Assembly: GCF_021654135.1 (NCBI RefSeq)
Contig: NZ_JAKGSD010000030.1
Location: forward strand, 56,103 to 99,567
Length of the DNA: 43,465 nt
DNA from: Amycolatopsis tucumanensis
GTDB taxonomy: Bacteria; Actinomycetota; Actinomycetes; Mycobacteriales; Pseudonocardiaceae
Direction of reading: 5' to 3'
In this document: one piece after another, positions 23,824 to 33,075 of the stretch
Layout of the letters: each line of letters begins with the position of its first letter
How positions within the stretch are numbered: the stretch's first letter is position 1
The notes under the pieces: model-generated
The model's database searches: none
What the model was told of the DNA's origin: nothing
What the model saw: the letters and a program-made list of their open reading frames with translations, nothing else
Translations under genes and position numbers: made by a program

Positions 23824-24813
23824 ATGGAGTTTCGCCGTCTCGGCCGCAGTGGCCTGTCCGTCAGTGAGATCGCCTACGGGAACTGGCTCACCCACGGTTC
23901 CCAGATCGACGAGGACCAGGCCCAGGCCTGCATCAAGGCCGCGCTCGACGCGGGCATCACGACCTTCGACACCGCCGACGTCTACGCCAACACCCTGGCG
24001 GAGTCGGTGCTCGGCCGCGGTCTGGCCGGTCAGCGCCGGGAGAGCCTGGAGATCTGCACGAAGGTGTTCTGGCCGACCGGCCCCGGCGGCCCGAACGACC
24101 GCGGGCTGGGCCGCAAGCACATCATCGAGTCCTGCCACGCCTCGCTGAAGCGGCTGCAGACCGACCACATCGACCTCTACCAGGCGCACCGGTTCGACCC
24201 GACCGTGCCGCTGGAGGAGACCATGTCGGCCTTCGCCGACCTGGTCCGCCAGGGCAAGGTGCTCTACATCGGGGTGTCGGAGTGGAACGCCGAGGAGATC
24301 ACCCGCGGCGCCGCGCTGGCCCGCGAGCTGCGGATCCCCTTCGTGTCGAACCAGCCGCAGTACAACATGCTCTGGCGCGTCATCGAGGCGCAGGTCGTGC
24401 CCGCCAGCGAGCGCGAGGGGCTGAGCCAGATCGTCTGGTCGCCGATCGCGCAGGGGGTGCTGACCGGCAAGTACAAGCCGGGTCAGCCGCCGCCCGCCGG
24501 GTCGCGCGCCACGGACGAGCGGGGCTCGCAGTTCGTGCAGCGGTTCCTGCGGGACGAGGTGCTCGAGCGCGTGGCCCGGCTGGAGCCGCTGGCCGCGCAG
24601 GCCGGGCTGACGCTGGCGCAGCTGGCGGTGGCGTGGGTGCTGCAGAACCCGAACGTCGCCTCCGCGATCGTCGGCGCGTCGCGGCCGGAGCAGGTGCACG
24701 AGAACGTGAAGGCGGCGGGCGTGAAGCTCGACGCCGACCTGCTGACCGAGATCGACTCGGTGCTGCTGGGCGTGGTCGAGGACGATCCGCGCCTGACCGC
24801 CCGCGCCGGCTGA
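23824..24813 (+). CDS. Aldo/keto reductase (Kv-beta-like)
   Basis: 329 aa. NADPH-dependent (beta/alpha)8 reductase. The catalytic tetrad is visible: Asp in TFDTADVY with its Tyr a few residues later, Lys in ICTKVFWP, and His in YQAHRFD. The segment SPIAQGVLTGKY and the C-terminal cofactor-binding part VASAIVGASRPEQVHENVKA are typical of the group that includes voltage-gated potassium channel beta subunits and YghZ. The substrate is unknown, perhaps small aldehydes such as methylglyoxal. Followed by cobT after 16 bp. Confidence 0.93.
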   Translation: MEFRRLGRSGLSVSEIAYGNWLTHGSQIDEDQAQACIKAALDAGITTFDTADVYANTLAESVLGRGLAGQRRESLEICTKVFWPTGPGGPNDRGLGRKHIIESCHASLKRLQTDHIDLYQAHRFDPTVPLEETMSAFADLVRQGKVLYIGVSEWNAEEITRGAALARELRIPFVSNQPQYNMLWRVIEAQVVPASEREGLSQIVWSPIAQGVLTGKYKPGQPPPAGSRATDERGSQFVQRFLRDEVLERVARLEPLAAQAGLTLAQLAVAWVLQNPNVASAIVGASRPEQVHENVKAAGVKLDADLLTEIDSVLLGVVEDDPRLTARAG

Positions 24814-24816
24814 CGA

Positions 24817-24822
24817 TAGGTT
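24817..24822 (+). promoter_or_regulatory. -10 box for leaderless cobT
   Basis: TAGGTT ends 7 nt before the GTG at 24830, directly after the aldo/keto reductase stop. Confidence 0.5.
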
Positions 24823-24829
24823 TGGCGCC

Positions 24830-25873
24830 GTGACTGACGTGTCGTTCGCCGATGTCCCCCAGCCCGACGAAGCCGCCCGCGCCGAGGCGGTGCGGCGGCA
24901 CGCCGAGCTGCTCAAACCGGTGTCCGCGCTGGGTGAGCTGGAGGCGCTCGGCGCGTGGGTCGCGGCCTGCCAGGGCTCGGCGCCGCCGCGGCGGTTCCAG
25001 CGGCCCCGGGTGATCGTGTTCGCCGGGGACCACGGGATCGCCGCGAAGGGCGTCTCCGCCTACCGGCCGGAGGTCACCGGGCAGCTGGTGGACAGCCTGC
25101 TCAAGGGCGCCGGGCCGGTCGCGATCGCCGCCGCGGTGGCCGACGCCGGGCTGCGCGTGGTGGACATCGCGGTGGACGGGGAGACGCCGGTCGCCGAGTA
25201 CAAGGTCCGGGCGGGCTCCGGGTCGATCGACGTCGAGGACGCCCTCACCGACGACGAGGTGCGGGCCGCCCTGCGGGCCGGCATGGCGATCGCGGACGCC
25301 GAGGTGGACGAGGGCGCCGATCTGCTGGTCGCGGGCAGCGTCGGGGTCGGGGCGACCACGCCGGCCGCGGTGCTGGTCGCCGCGCTGACCGGCGCCGAGC
25401 CGGTGGCCGTGGTCGGCCGTGGTTCGGGCATCGACGACAACGCGTGGATGCGCAAGACCGTCGCGATCCGGGACGCGCTGCGGCGGGCCCGGGCGGTGCT
25501 GCCCGACCCGGTGGCGCTCCTGCGGACCGCGGGTGGCGCGGACCTGGCCGCGTTGACCGGGTTCCTGGCGCAGGCCGCGGTCCGCCGCACCCCGGTGCTG
25601 CTGGACGGGCTCGCGGTCGGCGCGGCGGCGCTGGTGGCGGAGGAACTGGCGCCCGGCGCGCGCTCCTGGTGGCAGGCCGCGCACCGCGACGCCGAGCCGG
25701 CGCACCAGATGGTGCTGGAGCACCTCGACCTCAAGCCGGTCGTCGACCTGGGCATCCGCCTCGGCGACGGCACCGGCGCCGCGACGGCCCTCCCGCTGCT
25801 GATCACGGCCGCCCGGCTGCTCACGGACCTGCCGACGCACGCGGAAGCCGGGGTCACGCCGCCGAACGCTTGA
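24830..25873 (+). CDS. cobT: Nicotinate-nucleotide--dimethylbenzimidazole phosphoribosyltransferase CobT
   Basis: 347 aa. It forms alpha-ribazole phosphate for the lower ligand loop of cobalamin. Visible motifs: VIVFAGDHGIAAKGVSAYR, EGADLLVAGSVGVGATTPAA, VGRGSGID and VLLDGLAVGAAALVA, with the catalytic Glu expected in the C-terminal LEHLDLKPVVDLGIRLGDGT part. The start is GTG at 24830. In Mycobacterium cobS follows; here a MerR regulator gene follows instead and no cobS is in the window. No cobalamin riboswitch is seen upstream. Confidence 0.93.
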   Translation: MTDVSFADVPQPDEAARAEAVRRHAELLKPVSALGELEALGAWVAACQGSAPPRRFQRPRVIVFAGDHGIAAKGVSAYRPEVTGQLVDSLLKGAGPVAIAAAVADAGLRVVDIAVDGETPVAEYKVRAGSGSIDVEDALTDDEVRAALRAGMAIADAEVDEGADLLVAGSVGVGATTPAAVLVAALTGAEPVAVVGRGSGIDDNAWMRKTVAIRDALRRARAVLPDPVALLRTAGGADLAALTGFLAQAAVRRTPVLLDGLAVGAAALVAEELAPGARSWWQAAHRDAEPAHQMVLEHLDLKPVVDLGIRLGDGTGAATALPLLITAARLLTDLPTHAEAGVTPPNA

Positions 25874-25900
25874 TCCTGACGCGACGTCAGGTCCTAGCGT
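25870..25900 (+). promoter_or_regulatory. MerR-type promoter with 19-bp spacer and operator dyad
   Basis: TTGATC (25870-25875) and TAGCGT (25895-25900) are separated by exactly 19 bp, the overlong spacer typical of MerR-activated promoters. The spacer contains a perfect dyad, CCTGAC-GCGAC-GTCAGG (25875-25891). It lies directly before the MerR gene, so autoregulation is likely. The -35 overlaps the cobT stop codon. Confidence 0.78.
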
Positions 25901-25944
25901 CGTCCACACCGGCGCAAAAGCGCTGGTGGAAGTGGGTGAACGGC

Positions 25945-26661
25945 ATGTTCTACAAGGTCGGCGAGCTGGCACGGGCGACCGGTCTGACGGTGCGGACGCT
26001 GCACCACTACGACCACGTGGGTCTCGTGCGCCCGTCCGGGCGGACGCACTCCGGGCACCGGCTCTACGACGAGTCCGACGTCCGGCGGTTGTACGAGGTG
26101 CTGGCCCTGCGGCAGCTCGGCCTGCCGCTCGAGGACATCGGCGCGGCCCTGGAGGGCACGTCCGACCTGGGCGAGCTGCTCACGCGGCACCGGGACCACG
26201 TCGACCGGCAGCTGGTGGCGATGCGCACGCTCCGGGCGCACCTCACCACGATGCTGGCGGCCGTCGACGGGCAGGCAGGCGTCACCGGCTTCCTGGCTCT
26301 GATCCGGGAGGTGACCACCGTGGACGAGACGGTGAAGCAGTACTTCAGCGAAACCCAGCTGGCGGAGCTGGCCGAGCGCCGATCGCGGCTCGGCGAGCAG
26401 GAGGATGTCCAGCGGAGGTGGCAGGACCTGATCCCCCGCGTGCAGCGGGCCGTCGAGACCGGGGTCGACCCGGCGTCGGCGGAGGGGCGGGCGCTCGCGG
26501 CCGAGTGGATGGGCCTGCTGGAGGCTTTCCACGGTGGCGACACCGGGCTGCGGGACTCGCTCTACCGCATGCAGGCGGACAACAGCGAGCGGATCCAGCG
26601 TGAGCACGGCGGGCCGTCGCCGGAGCAGCTGGAGTTCATCCGGCGCGCCAGCGCCTCCTGA
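25945..26661 (+). CDS. MerR-family regulator with TipAS-like effector domain
   Basis: 238 aa. Residues 1-70 are a MerR helix-turn-helix and wing (YKVGELARATGLTVRTLHHY, then GHRLYDESDVRRLYEVLALR), followed by the dimer helix. The C-terminal half resembles the TipAS antibiotic-binding domain: YFSETQLAELAERRS, VQRRWQDLIPRVQRAVETG, EWMGLLEAFHGGD and LRDSLYRMQAD. TipA proteins bind thiopeptides and other drugs; no Cys suitable for covalent capture is seen in this protein. The ATG at 25945 is chosen because the HTH starts there; the frame upstream is antisense-like. It probably drives its own promoter at 25870-25900. No obvious drug pump is adjacent. Confidence 0.9.
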   Translation: MFYKVGELARATGLTVRTLHHYDHVGLVRPSGRTHSGHRLYDESDVRRLYEVLALRQLGLPLEDIGAALEGTSDLGELLTRHRDHVDRQLVAMRTLRAHLTTMLAAVDGQAGVTGFLALIREVTTVDETVKQYFSETQLAELAERRSRLGEQEDVQRRWQDLIPRVQRAVETGVDPASAEGRALAAEWMGLLEAFHGGDTGLRDSLYRMQADNSERIQREHGGPSPEQLEFIRRASAS

Positions 26662-26665
26662 CGAC

Positions 26666-26699
26666 GAAGGGCCACCCCGCCGGAACGGGGTGGCCCTTC
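26666..26699. terminator. Bidirectional hairpin terminator (MerR gene / ilvE)
   Basis: A perfect 14-bp stem (GAAGGGCCACCCCG at 26666-26679; complement at 26686-26699) with a 6-nt loop lies between two convergent genes. Confidence 0.88.
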
Positions 26700-26711
26700 A
26701 TGTCGAAGTGA

Positions 26712-27815
26712 TCAGGACAGCTTGTGCATCCAGCCGTGCGGGTCGGGGCGCGTGCCCTCCTGGATGCCGGTCAGTTCGGCGCGCAGCTTCATCGTCACCT
26801 CGCCGGGCTCGCCGCCCGCGATGGTGAACTCGCCGCCCGCGTGCTTGACCCGGCCGACCGGCGTGATGACCGCCGCGGTGCCGCACGCGAACACCTCGGT
26901 CAGCTCACCGGACGCGGCCGCCTTCTCCCACTCGTCGGTGGAGATCCGGCGCTCCTCGATGCCCATGCCGTGGTCCGCGGCCAGCTTGATCAGCGAGTCG
27001 CGGGTGACGCCGGGCAGCAGCGAACCGGACAGCTCCGGCGTGACGATCCGGGCGTCCGAACCCGAGCCGTACACGAAGAACAGGTTCATGCCGCCCATTT
27101 CCTCGACGTAGCGGCGCTCCACCGCGTCGAGCCACACCACCTGGTCGCAGCCCTGCTCCACGGCCTGCGACTGCGCCACGAAGGACGCCGCGTAGTTGCC
27201 GGCGAACTTCGCCGCGCCGGTGCCGCCCGGGGCCGCCCGCACGTACTCGGTGGACAGCCACACGCTCACCGGCTTCACGCCGCCGGTGAAGTACGAACCG
27301 GCGGGCGAGGCGATCACCAGGTACAGGTACTCGCTGGCCGGCGCGTTCACGCCGAGCCCCACCGAGGTGGAGATCATGAACGGCCGCAGGTACAGCGTGT
27401 CGCCCGGGTTGCTGGGCACCCAGCGCTCGTCGGCCGCGATCAGCTCCTGCAGCGAACCCAGGAACAGCTCGTCGGGCAGCTCCGGCATCGCGATGCGGGC
27501 CGCCGACCGGCGGAACCGGGCCGCGTTGGCGTCCGGGCGGAAGGCCGCGACCGACCCGTCCGGCTGGCGGTAGGCCTTGAGGCCCTCGAAGATCGCCTGC
27601 GCGTAGTGCAGCACGGAGGTGGCGGGGTCGAGCGTGACCGGCTCGTAGGGGCCGACGTTCGCGTCGTACCAGCCGCGGTCCTTGCTGTACTTGATCGTGA
27701 CCATGTGGTCGGTGAAGAACGTCCCGAAGCCCGGCTTCGCCAGTACCTCGGCTACACGCTCCGCCGAAGCGGGAGACGGGTGCGGGGTACGGGTGAAGGG
27801 CAACGTGGTCGTCAT
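26712..27815 (-). CDS. ilvE: Branched-chain amino acid aminotransferase IlvE
   Basis: 367 aa. PLP fold type IV enzyme that makes or degrades Leu, Ile and Val. The PLP lysine lies in GGTGAAKFAGNYAAS; other family marks are LHYAQAIFEGLKAYR, RFRRSAARIAMPELP, YLRPFMISTSVGLGV, EEMGGMNLFFVYG and FACGTAAVITPVG. Length and motifs match mycobacterial IlvE (Rv2210c), which shares this neighbourhood. The ATG at 27815 is 6 nt from a TATCCT box, so the transcript is probably leaderless. Confidence 0.96.
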   Translation of the reverse strand: MTTTLPFTRTPHPSPASAERVAEVLAKPGFGTFFTDHMVTIKYSKDRGWYDANVGPYEPVTLDPATSVLHYAQAIFEGLKAYRQPDGSVAAFRPDANAARFRRSAARIAMPELPDELFLGSLQELIAADERWVPSNPGDTLYLRPFMISTSVGLGVNAPASEYLYLVIASPAGSYFTGGVKPVSVWLSTEYVRAAPGGTGAAKFAGNYAASFVAQSQAVEQGCDQVVWLDAVERRYVEEMGGMNLFFVYGSGSDARIVTPELSGSLLPGVTRDSLIKLAADHGMGIEERRISTDEWEKAAASGELTEVFACGTAAVITPVGRVKHAGGEFTIAGGEPGEVTMKLRAELTGIQEGTRPDPHGWMHKLS

Positions 27816-27821
27816 TCGACC

Positions 27822-27827
27822 AGGATA
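27822..27827 (-). promoter_or_regulatory. -10 box for leaderless ilvE
   Basis: On the minus strand TATCCT ends 6 nt before the ilvE ATG. Confidence 0.5.
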
Positions 27828-27867
27828 ACTGTTAGTTGGACTTCCGAGAATCGCCTACTCCCCTACC

Positions 27868-28185
27868 ATGGCGGGCGTGACCGCCAACGTGCCGCAGCCC
27901 GCCACGCCGAACTCCGTCTCCGCCGGACCGGCGTCCGACGTCAAGACCTTCGTGACCGCCATCCTGCTCACCTTCGCGGTGGGCGAGCTGACGCTCCTCG
28001 GCTACGCCCTGCTCGGCGTGTTCGGCGGGATCATCGGCCTGGTCGGCGGCATCTTCGGCGTCGTGTGGTGGCGCAGCGTCCACGACAAGAAGGTGTTCCC
28101 GCGCGACCTGCCGGTGAAGTCGGTGATCATCCTCGCGGTCGCGACCGCGCTGATCACGCTGCTGGCGTTCCTGCTCGTCGCGTGA
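27868..28185 (+). CDS. Small membrane protein (105 aa)
   Basis: A polar N-terminus (residues 1-25, Pro/Ser/Ala-rich) and three membrane segments: VTAILLTFAVGELTLLGYAL, GVFGGIIGLVGGIFGVVWW and SVIILAVATALITLLAFLLV, joined by a charged loop HDKKVFPRDLPVKS. Function unknown. Divergent from ilvE. Its last 32 bp overlap the end of the convergent membrane protein gene. Confidence 0.78.
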   Translation: MAGVTANVPQPATPNSVSAGPASDVKTFVTAILLTFAVGELTLLGYALLGVFGGIIGLVGGIFGVVWWRSVHDKKVFPRDLPVKSVIILAVATALITLLAFLLVA

Positions 28186-29131
28186 CGGCGGCGCCTGCCG
28201 CGACGGCGGCCACCGTCCCCAGTAGATAGACCGGCGGCAGCCAGGCCAGCAGCGTCACGGCCAGTACCGCCGCGATCACGGCGCGCGCGGTGATCCCGGT
28301 GATCATCGACAGCACCGCGGTCACCAGCACCTCGGCCAGCGCGGCCGCCGCGGCCAGCAGCAGCGCCTGGTCCGGGTCCAGCAACACGGCCGCGACCGCG
28401 GCGATCAGTCCACAAGCGACGGACGCGCGCGGCCACGCCAGCTCCTCGCGGGCGCCGCCGATCGCGAGCAGCGCGGCGGGCACAGTGGACAGCACGACGA
28501 CCCCGGCCAGCAACGGGTTCAGCACCTGCCCGTCCAAGGCGGCCAGCGCGTCCCGCACGGGCACCCCGGACAACGCCAGCCGCACCGGGCCGAGCTGGTA
28601 GAGCGCGCCCGCGCCGATGGCCAGCACCACCATGACCGAGCCCGCGAGCCAGGACGGGTTGTGCCGCGGCAGCAACGGGAACAGCACCGCGCCCGCCGCG
28701 AACAGCCCGCCGATCGTGAAGTGCGGCGCGGTCACCGGCTGCGCGGGCTCGATCGCGAAACTCAGCGCCACGAAACCGGCCCCGGCGACCAGCAGGATGC
28801 CTAGCAGCCACGCCCGCGCGTACCTCGCCAGCCGCAGCCCGGCGGCGTCGGCGGCGGTGACCACCAGTGCGACGACCGCGGCCGCCAGCGGCTGTCCGGG
28901 GAACAGGTAGGCGGCGAACACCGACGCGAACAGCGGCACCAGCGCGAGGCGGGACACCAGGCGCGTGGCGGCCACCAGCCGGGCGGGGTTCGGCTCCAGC
29001 GCGGGAGGCTCGGGCACGCAGAACGCCAGCAGCGCCGCGACCACGGCGCCACCGAGCAGCCACCAGCCGCCCGCCTGCGCGCCGACGGCCAGCGCGATCA
29101 GCAGTCCCGCCGCCAGCCGCACGCCCACCAC
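28154..29131 (-). CDS. Multi-pass membrane protein of unknown function
   Basis: About 325 aa from the GTG at 29131, which has AGGAG 6 nt upstream; the open frame goes on for 1.6 kb upstream only as antisense of pepA. About ten hydrophobic segments can be traced (RLAAGLLIALAVGAQAGGWW, LLGGAVVAALLAFCVPEP, FASVFAAYLFPGQPLAAAVV, LLGILLVAGAGFVALSF and others). I see no CobS motif or known transporter signature. The GTG is 99 bp from the divergent pepA start. Stop at 28154-28156, inside the 3' end of the convergent gene. Confidence 0.72.
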   Translation of the reverse strand: MVGVRLAAGLLIALAVGAQAGGWWLLGGAVVAALLAFCVPEPPALEPNPARLVAATRLVSRLALVPLFASVFAAYLFPGQPLAAAVVALVVTAADAAGLRLARYARAWLLGILLVAGAGFVALSFAIEPAQPVTAPHFTIGGLFAAGAVLFPLLPRHNPSWLAGSVMVVLAIGAGALYQLGPVRLALSGVPVRDALAALDGQVLNPLLAGVVVLSTVPAALLAIGGAREELAWPRASVACGLIAAVAAVLLDPDQALLLAAAAALAEVLVTAVLSMITGITARAVIAAVLAVTLLAWLPPVYLLGTVAAVAAGAAVTRRAGTPAA

Positions 29132-29230
29132 CTGCCTCTCCTGCCGGGCTCCGTCCTCATTAGCATGGCTCACTACCCGGCCGGGTACCCCACCCGGCAC
29201 GACCGTCGATGGATGCGCGAGGAGCCACAA

Positions 29231-30736
<1,506 letters not shown>

Positions 30737-30901
30737 TTTCTGTTTCCTGAGCGGCGGAGCCGCTTGCGGTGGGCCGTCAGCCAGCACCGCCGCGGGTTTG
30801 AACGGGCGGAGCCGCGCGCAGCGGGTCCGTTGAGGGTGGTGGCGGGCTGGCGGGAGGGGCCGTTACCCCCACCGCCATGCAGGCCACGTCCGAAATGCGC
30901 A
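30737..30901. other. Intergenic spacer with two similar GC elements
   Basis: Contains GCGGCGGAGCCGCTTGCGG (from about 30753) and GGGCGGAGCCGCGCGCAGCGG (from about 30804), which share the core GGCGGAGCCGC. CCAGCACCGCC (about 30781) can pair with part of GGTGGTGGCGGGCTGG further on, so a weak terminator for the convergent pepA and tetR genes is possible. Confidence 0.35.
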
Positions 30902-31489
30902 CTAGTCCGGCGTCACGGCGCGGCGGACGGTTTCGCGGAGGAGGGCCCGGCGGCGGTCGTGGACGTCGCCGGGCTCCTCGGCCGTCGCGGCGTAGACGTT
31001 GCTCACCGGGGACCACGCCATCGACAGGGCGATCACCAGCGCCATGATGTCGAACGGGTCCCCGGGCACCACCTTGCCCGCGGCCTGCGCCTCGGCGATC
31101 GCGCGCAGCTTGTGGTCGTCGAGGCGGTCGGCGTCCTCCACGAGGTGGCCGGCGGGCCGGCGCTCCAGCCGCGCCCAGGTGGCGAGCCGGATGAGGTCGG
31201 GCCGGCGGAGGTACTCGTCGTAGAGCCGCACCGCCCAGTCCGCCAGGTCGCCCGCGTCGATGGGCACGACGTTCACGATCCGTTCCAGTGAGGCGGAGAA
31301 GATCGCGTCGAACAGCCCTTCCTTGCTCCCGAAGTAGCCGTAGAGCTGCGCCTTGTTGGTGCGCGCCGCGGCCACGATGCGCTCGACGCGGGCACCGGCG
31401 ATCCCGTGTTCGGCGAACTCGCGGGTCGCCTCCTCCAGGATGCGCTGACGGGTCGCGGCGCCGCGAGCGGTGGCGGGCAGATCGGGCAT
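30902..31489 (-). CDS. TetR-family regulator of the divergent alcohol dehydrogenase
   Basis: 195 aa. The N-terminal TetR helix-turn-helix reads RQRILEEATREFAEHGIAGA, VERIVAAARTNKAQLYGYFG and SKEGLFDAIF (residues ~14-62). The rest is the helical ligand-binding and dimer domain with no recognisable ligand signature. It is divergent from the zinc alcohol dehydrogenase gene; two 20-bp palindromes in the 77-bp gap are its likely operators, so it should repress both genes until an inducer, perhaps an alcohol or aldehyde substrate, binds. The ATG at 31489 is 6 nt from a TAGGGT box, so this gene is probably leaderless. Confidence 0.93.
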   Translation of the reverse strand: MPDLPATARGAATRQRILEEATREFAEHGIAGARVERIVAAARTNKAQLYGYFGSKEGLFDAIFSASLERIVNVVPIDAGDLADWAVRLYDEYLRRPDLIRLATWARLERRPAGHLVEDADRLDDHKLRAIAEAQAAGKVVPGDPFDIMALVIALSMAWSPVSNVYAATAEEPGDVHDRRRALLRETVRRAVTPD

Positions 31490-31495
31490 GGCAAG

Positions 31496-31501
31496 ACCCT
31501 A
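31496..31501 (-). promoter_or_regulatory. -10 box for leaderless tetR
   Basis: TAGGGT (minus strand) ends 6 nt before the ATG of the TetR gene. The first operator lies immediately upstream, between the -10 and -35 positions. Confidence 0.5.
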
Positions 31502-31504
31502 GCA

Positions 31505-31552
31505 AACAGACTGTTCGGTCTGTTACTGTCGAAACAAACCGAACAGTCTGTT
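31505..31552. promoter_or_regulatory. Two TetR operators flanking a -10 box
   Basis: Operator 1 is AACAGAC-N6-GTCTGTT (31505-31524, perfect 7-bp arms). Operator 2 is AACAAAC-N6-GTCTGTT (31533-31552, 6 of 7 paired). Their centres are 28 bp apart, and the two also form a 16-bp inverted repeat of each other (31504-31519 with 31538-31553). TACTGT at 31524-31529, between the operators, is the likely -10 box of the dehydrogenase gene. Confidence 0.88.
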
Positions 31553-31566
31553 TGAAGGAGGCGTCC

Positions 31567-32592
31567 ATGCGGACGACGACGGGATGGCACGCGGTCGCGG
31601 GGACGCTACGACGGGCGCCTCTTCAGCGGCGGGAGCTGCGGCCCGACGACCTGGCGGTCCGGGTCGACCACTGCGGCGTCTGCCACTCCGACCTGCACGC
31701 GGTGCGAGCGGGCGGCACTCCGCTCGTGCCCGGCCACGAGTTCACCGGCGTGGTCACCGCGACCGGACCCGCGGTGACCGCCTTCGCCGCCGGGGACGCG
31801 GTCGCCGTCGGCAACATCGTGGACTCCTGCGGGACCTGCGCCATGTGCCTCGCGGGGCAGGAGAACTTCTGCCACGACTTCCCCACCCTCACCTACGGCG
31901 GCACCGACCGCCACGACGGCTCCACGACGCTGGGCGGCTACTCGCGGGAGCACGTCGTCCGCGACCGGTTCGCCTACCCGCTCCCGGCAGGCATCGACCC
32001 CGCGGGCGCCGCACCACTGATGTGCGCCGGGATCACCGTGTGGGAACCGCTGCACAGCCTGGGCGCCGGGCCGGGCACCCGGGTCGCCGTGGCCGGGCTG
32101 GGCGGGCTGGGTCACCTCGCGGTCAAGTTCGCGGTGGCGCTCGGCGCCGAGACCACGGTGATCAGCCGGTCGGCGGACAAGGCGGGTGAGGCGCGCCGGC
32201 TCGGCGCCGCCGACCTGCTCGACTCGACGGACCCGGCCCGCATGGCGGACGCGCGGGGGCGGTTCGACATCCTGATCGACACCATCTCCGCGCCCCACGA
32301 CCTTGGCCCCTACCTGCGGCTGCTGGCGCTGGACGGCACGCTCAGCCACCTCGGGCACCTGGGGCCGGTCACGGTGGAGACCCTCGACCTGCTCGTCGGG
32401 CGCAAGAAGCTCAGCTCGGCGGGCAGTGGTGGCAGGCCCGCGACCGCCGCCATGCTCGCCTTCTGCGCCGCGCGCGGGATCACCGCCGACGTGGAGGTGC
32501 TCCCGTCGGCCGCGGTGAACGACGCGCTCGAGCGCCTGACGCGGGGCGACGTCCGCTACCGGTTCGTGCTCGATCTGTCCGACCTGGACTGA
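31567..32592 (+). CDS. Zinc-dependent alcohol dehydrogenase
   Basis: 341 aa. Medium-chain dehydrogenase/reductase. The catalytic zinc ligands are in CGVCHSDLH and GHEFTGVV; the structural zinc site is DSCGTCAMCLAGQENFC; the NAD(P)-binding Rossmann motif is VAGLGGLGHLAVKFA. The GHE and YGGT features recall the cinnamyl alcohol dehydrogenase (YahK/AdhC) branch, which reduces various aldehydes with NADPH. AAGGAGG lies 6 nt before the ATG at 31567. Regulated by the divergent TetR protein, to judge from the operators. Confidence 0.95.
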   Translation: MRTTTGWHAVAGTLRRAPLQRRELRPDDLAVRVDHCGVCHSDLHAVRAGGTPLVPGHEFTGVVTATGPAVTAFAAGDAVAVGNIVDSCGTCAMCLAGQENFCHDFPTLTYGGTDRHDGSTTLGGYSREHVVRDRFAYPLPAGIDPAGAAPLMCAGITVWEPLHSLGAGPGTRVAVAGLGGLGHLAVKFAVALGAETTVISRSADKAGEARRLGAADLLDSTDPARMADARGRFDILIDTISAPHDLGPYLRLLALDGTLSHLGHLGPVTVETLDLLVGRKKLSSAGSGGRPATAAMLAFCAARGITADVEVLPSAAVNDALERLTRGDVRYRFVLDLSDLD

Positions 32593-32595
32593 TCC

Positions 32596-32937
32596 TCAGC
32601 CCTGCGCGCGCTTCTGCCGCTCTGTGTATTCGCGCATGCGCTTCGGGTAACCGACTTTCGCGACCTCGTACACCGGGATCGAATGCTTGCGCCCGAACTG
32701 CTGCGCGGCGTCCAGGCTGCCGATCCGCCGTCGTGTCCATTCGCCGTCGTGCGCGATCAGGACGACCGTGGTCTCGGTGACCGTCGTCCGCGGCTCGACG
32801 AACGCCTCGACGCCCCGCCGCGCGGCCGCCCAGCCCTCCAGATGACGCAGGTCAGCGTCACTGGCACGGCGCAGCGTGCCCGGTTTCCCGGCGCCGCGTC
32901 TGCGCTTCAGACCGTCGAACAGACCCACCTCGACCAC
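32596..32937 (-). CDS. Small conserved actinobacterial protein
   Basis: 113 aa. MVEVGLFDGLKRRRGAG at the start, a helical part (LRRASDADLRHLEGWAAARR), then a strand-rich part (GVEAFVEPRTTVTETTVVLI, HDGEWTRRRI) and a C-terminus IPVYEVAKVGYPKRMREYTE. I recall similar small proteins in actinobacteria, sometimes labelled oxidoreductase without evidence, near lpd. The start may be GTG 32937 (GGAG 5 nt upstream) or GTG 32928. Convergent with the dehydrogenase gene, with 3 bp between the stops; divergent from lpd. Confidence 0.78.
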   Translation of the reverse strand: MVEVGLFDGLKRRRGAGKPGTLRRASDADLRHLEGWAAARRGVEAFVEPRTTVTETTVVLIAHDGEWTRRRIGSLDAAQQFGRKHSIPVYEVAKVGYPKRMREYTERQKRAQG

Positions 32938-33075
32938 CTCATCTCCGCCTGCCCTCCCCCGCCATTATCGCGGGGATCAGAAGTGCGCCGATTAACACAC
33001 CCGGCTACCTCGCAGGGCCGGACTACGTAGTGACAAGATGATGAGGGTTTGGACGTAAAACGAGGAGTAAACGAC

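Noticed and set aside
24780..24830. Cobalamin riboswitch upstream of cobT
   Set aside because: Only 16 bp separate cobT from the previous gene, and no B12-box-like sequence was seen.
28154..29131. CobS, expected near cobT by synteny
   Set aside because: The membrane protein lacks the CobS acidic motif and is longer than the family; the position is also different.
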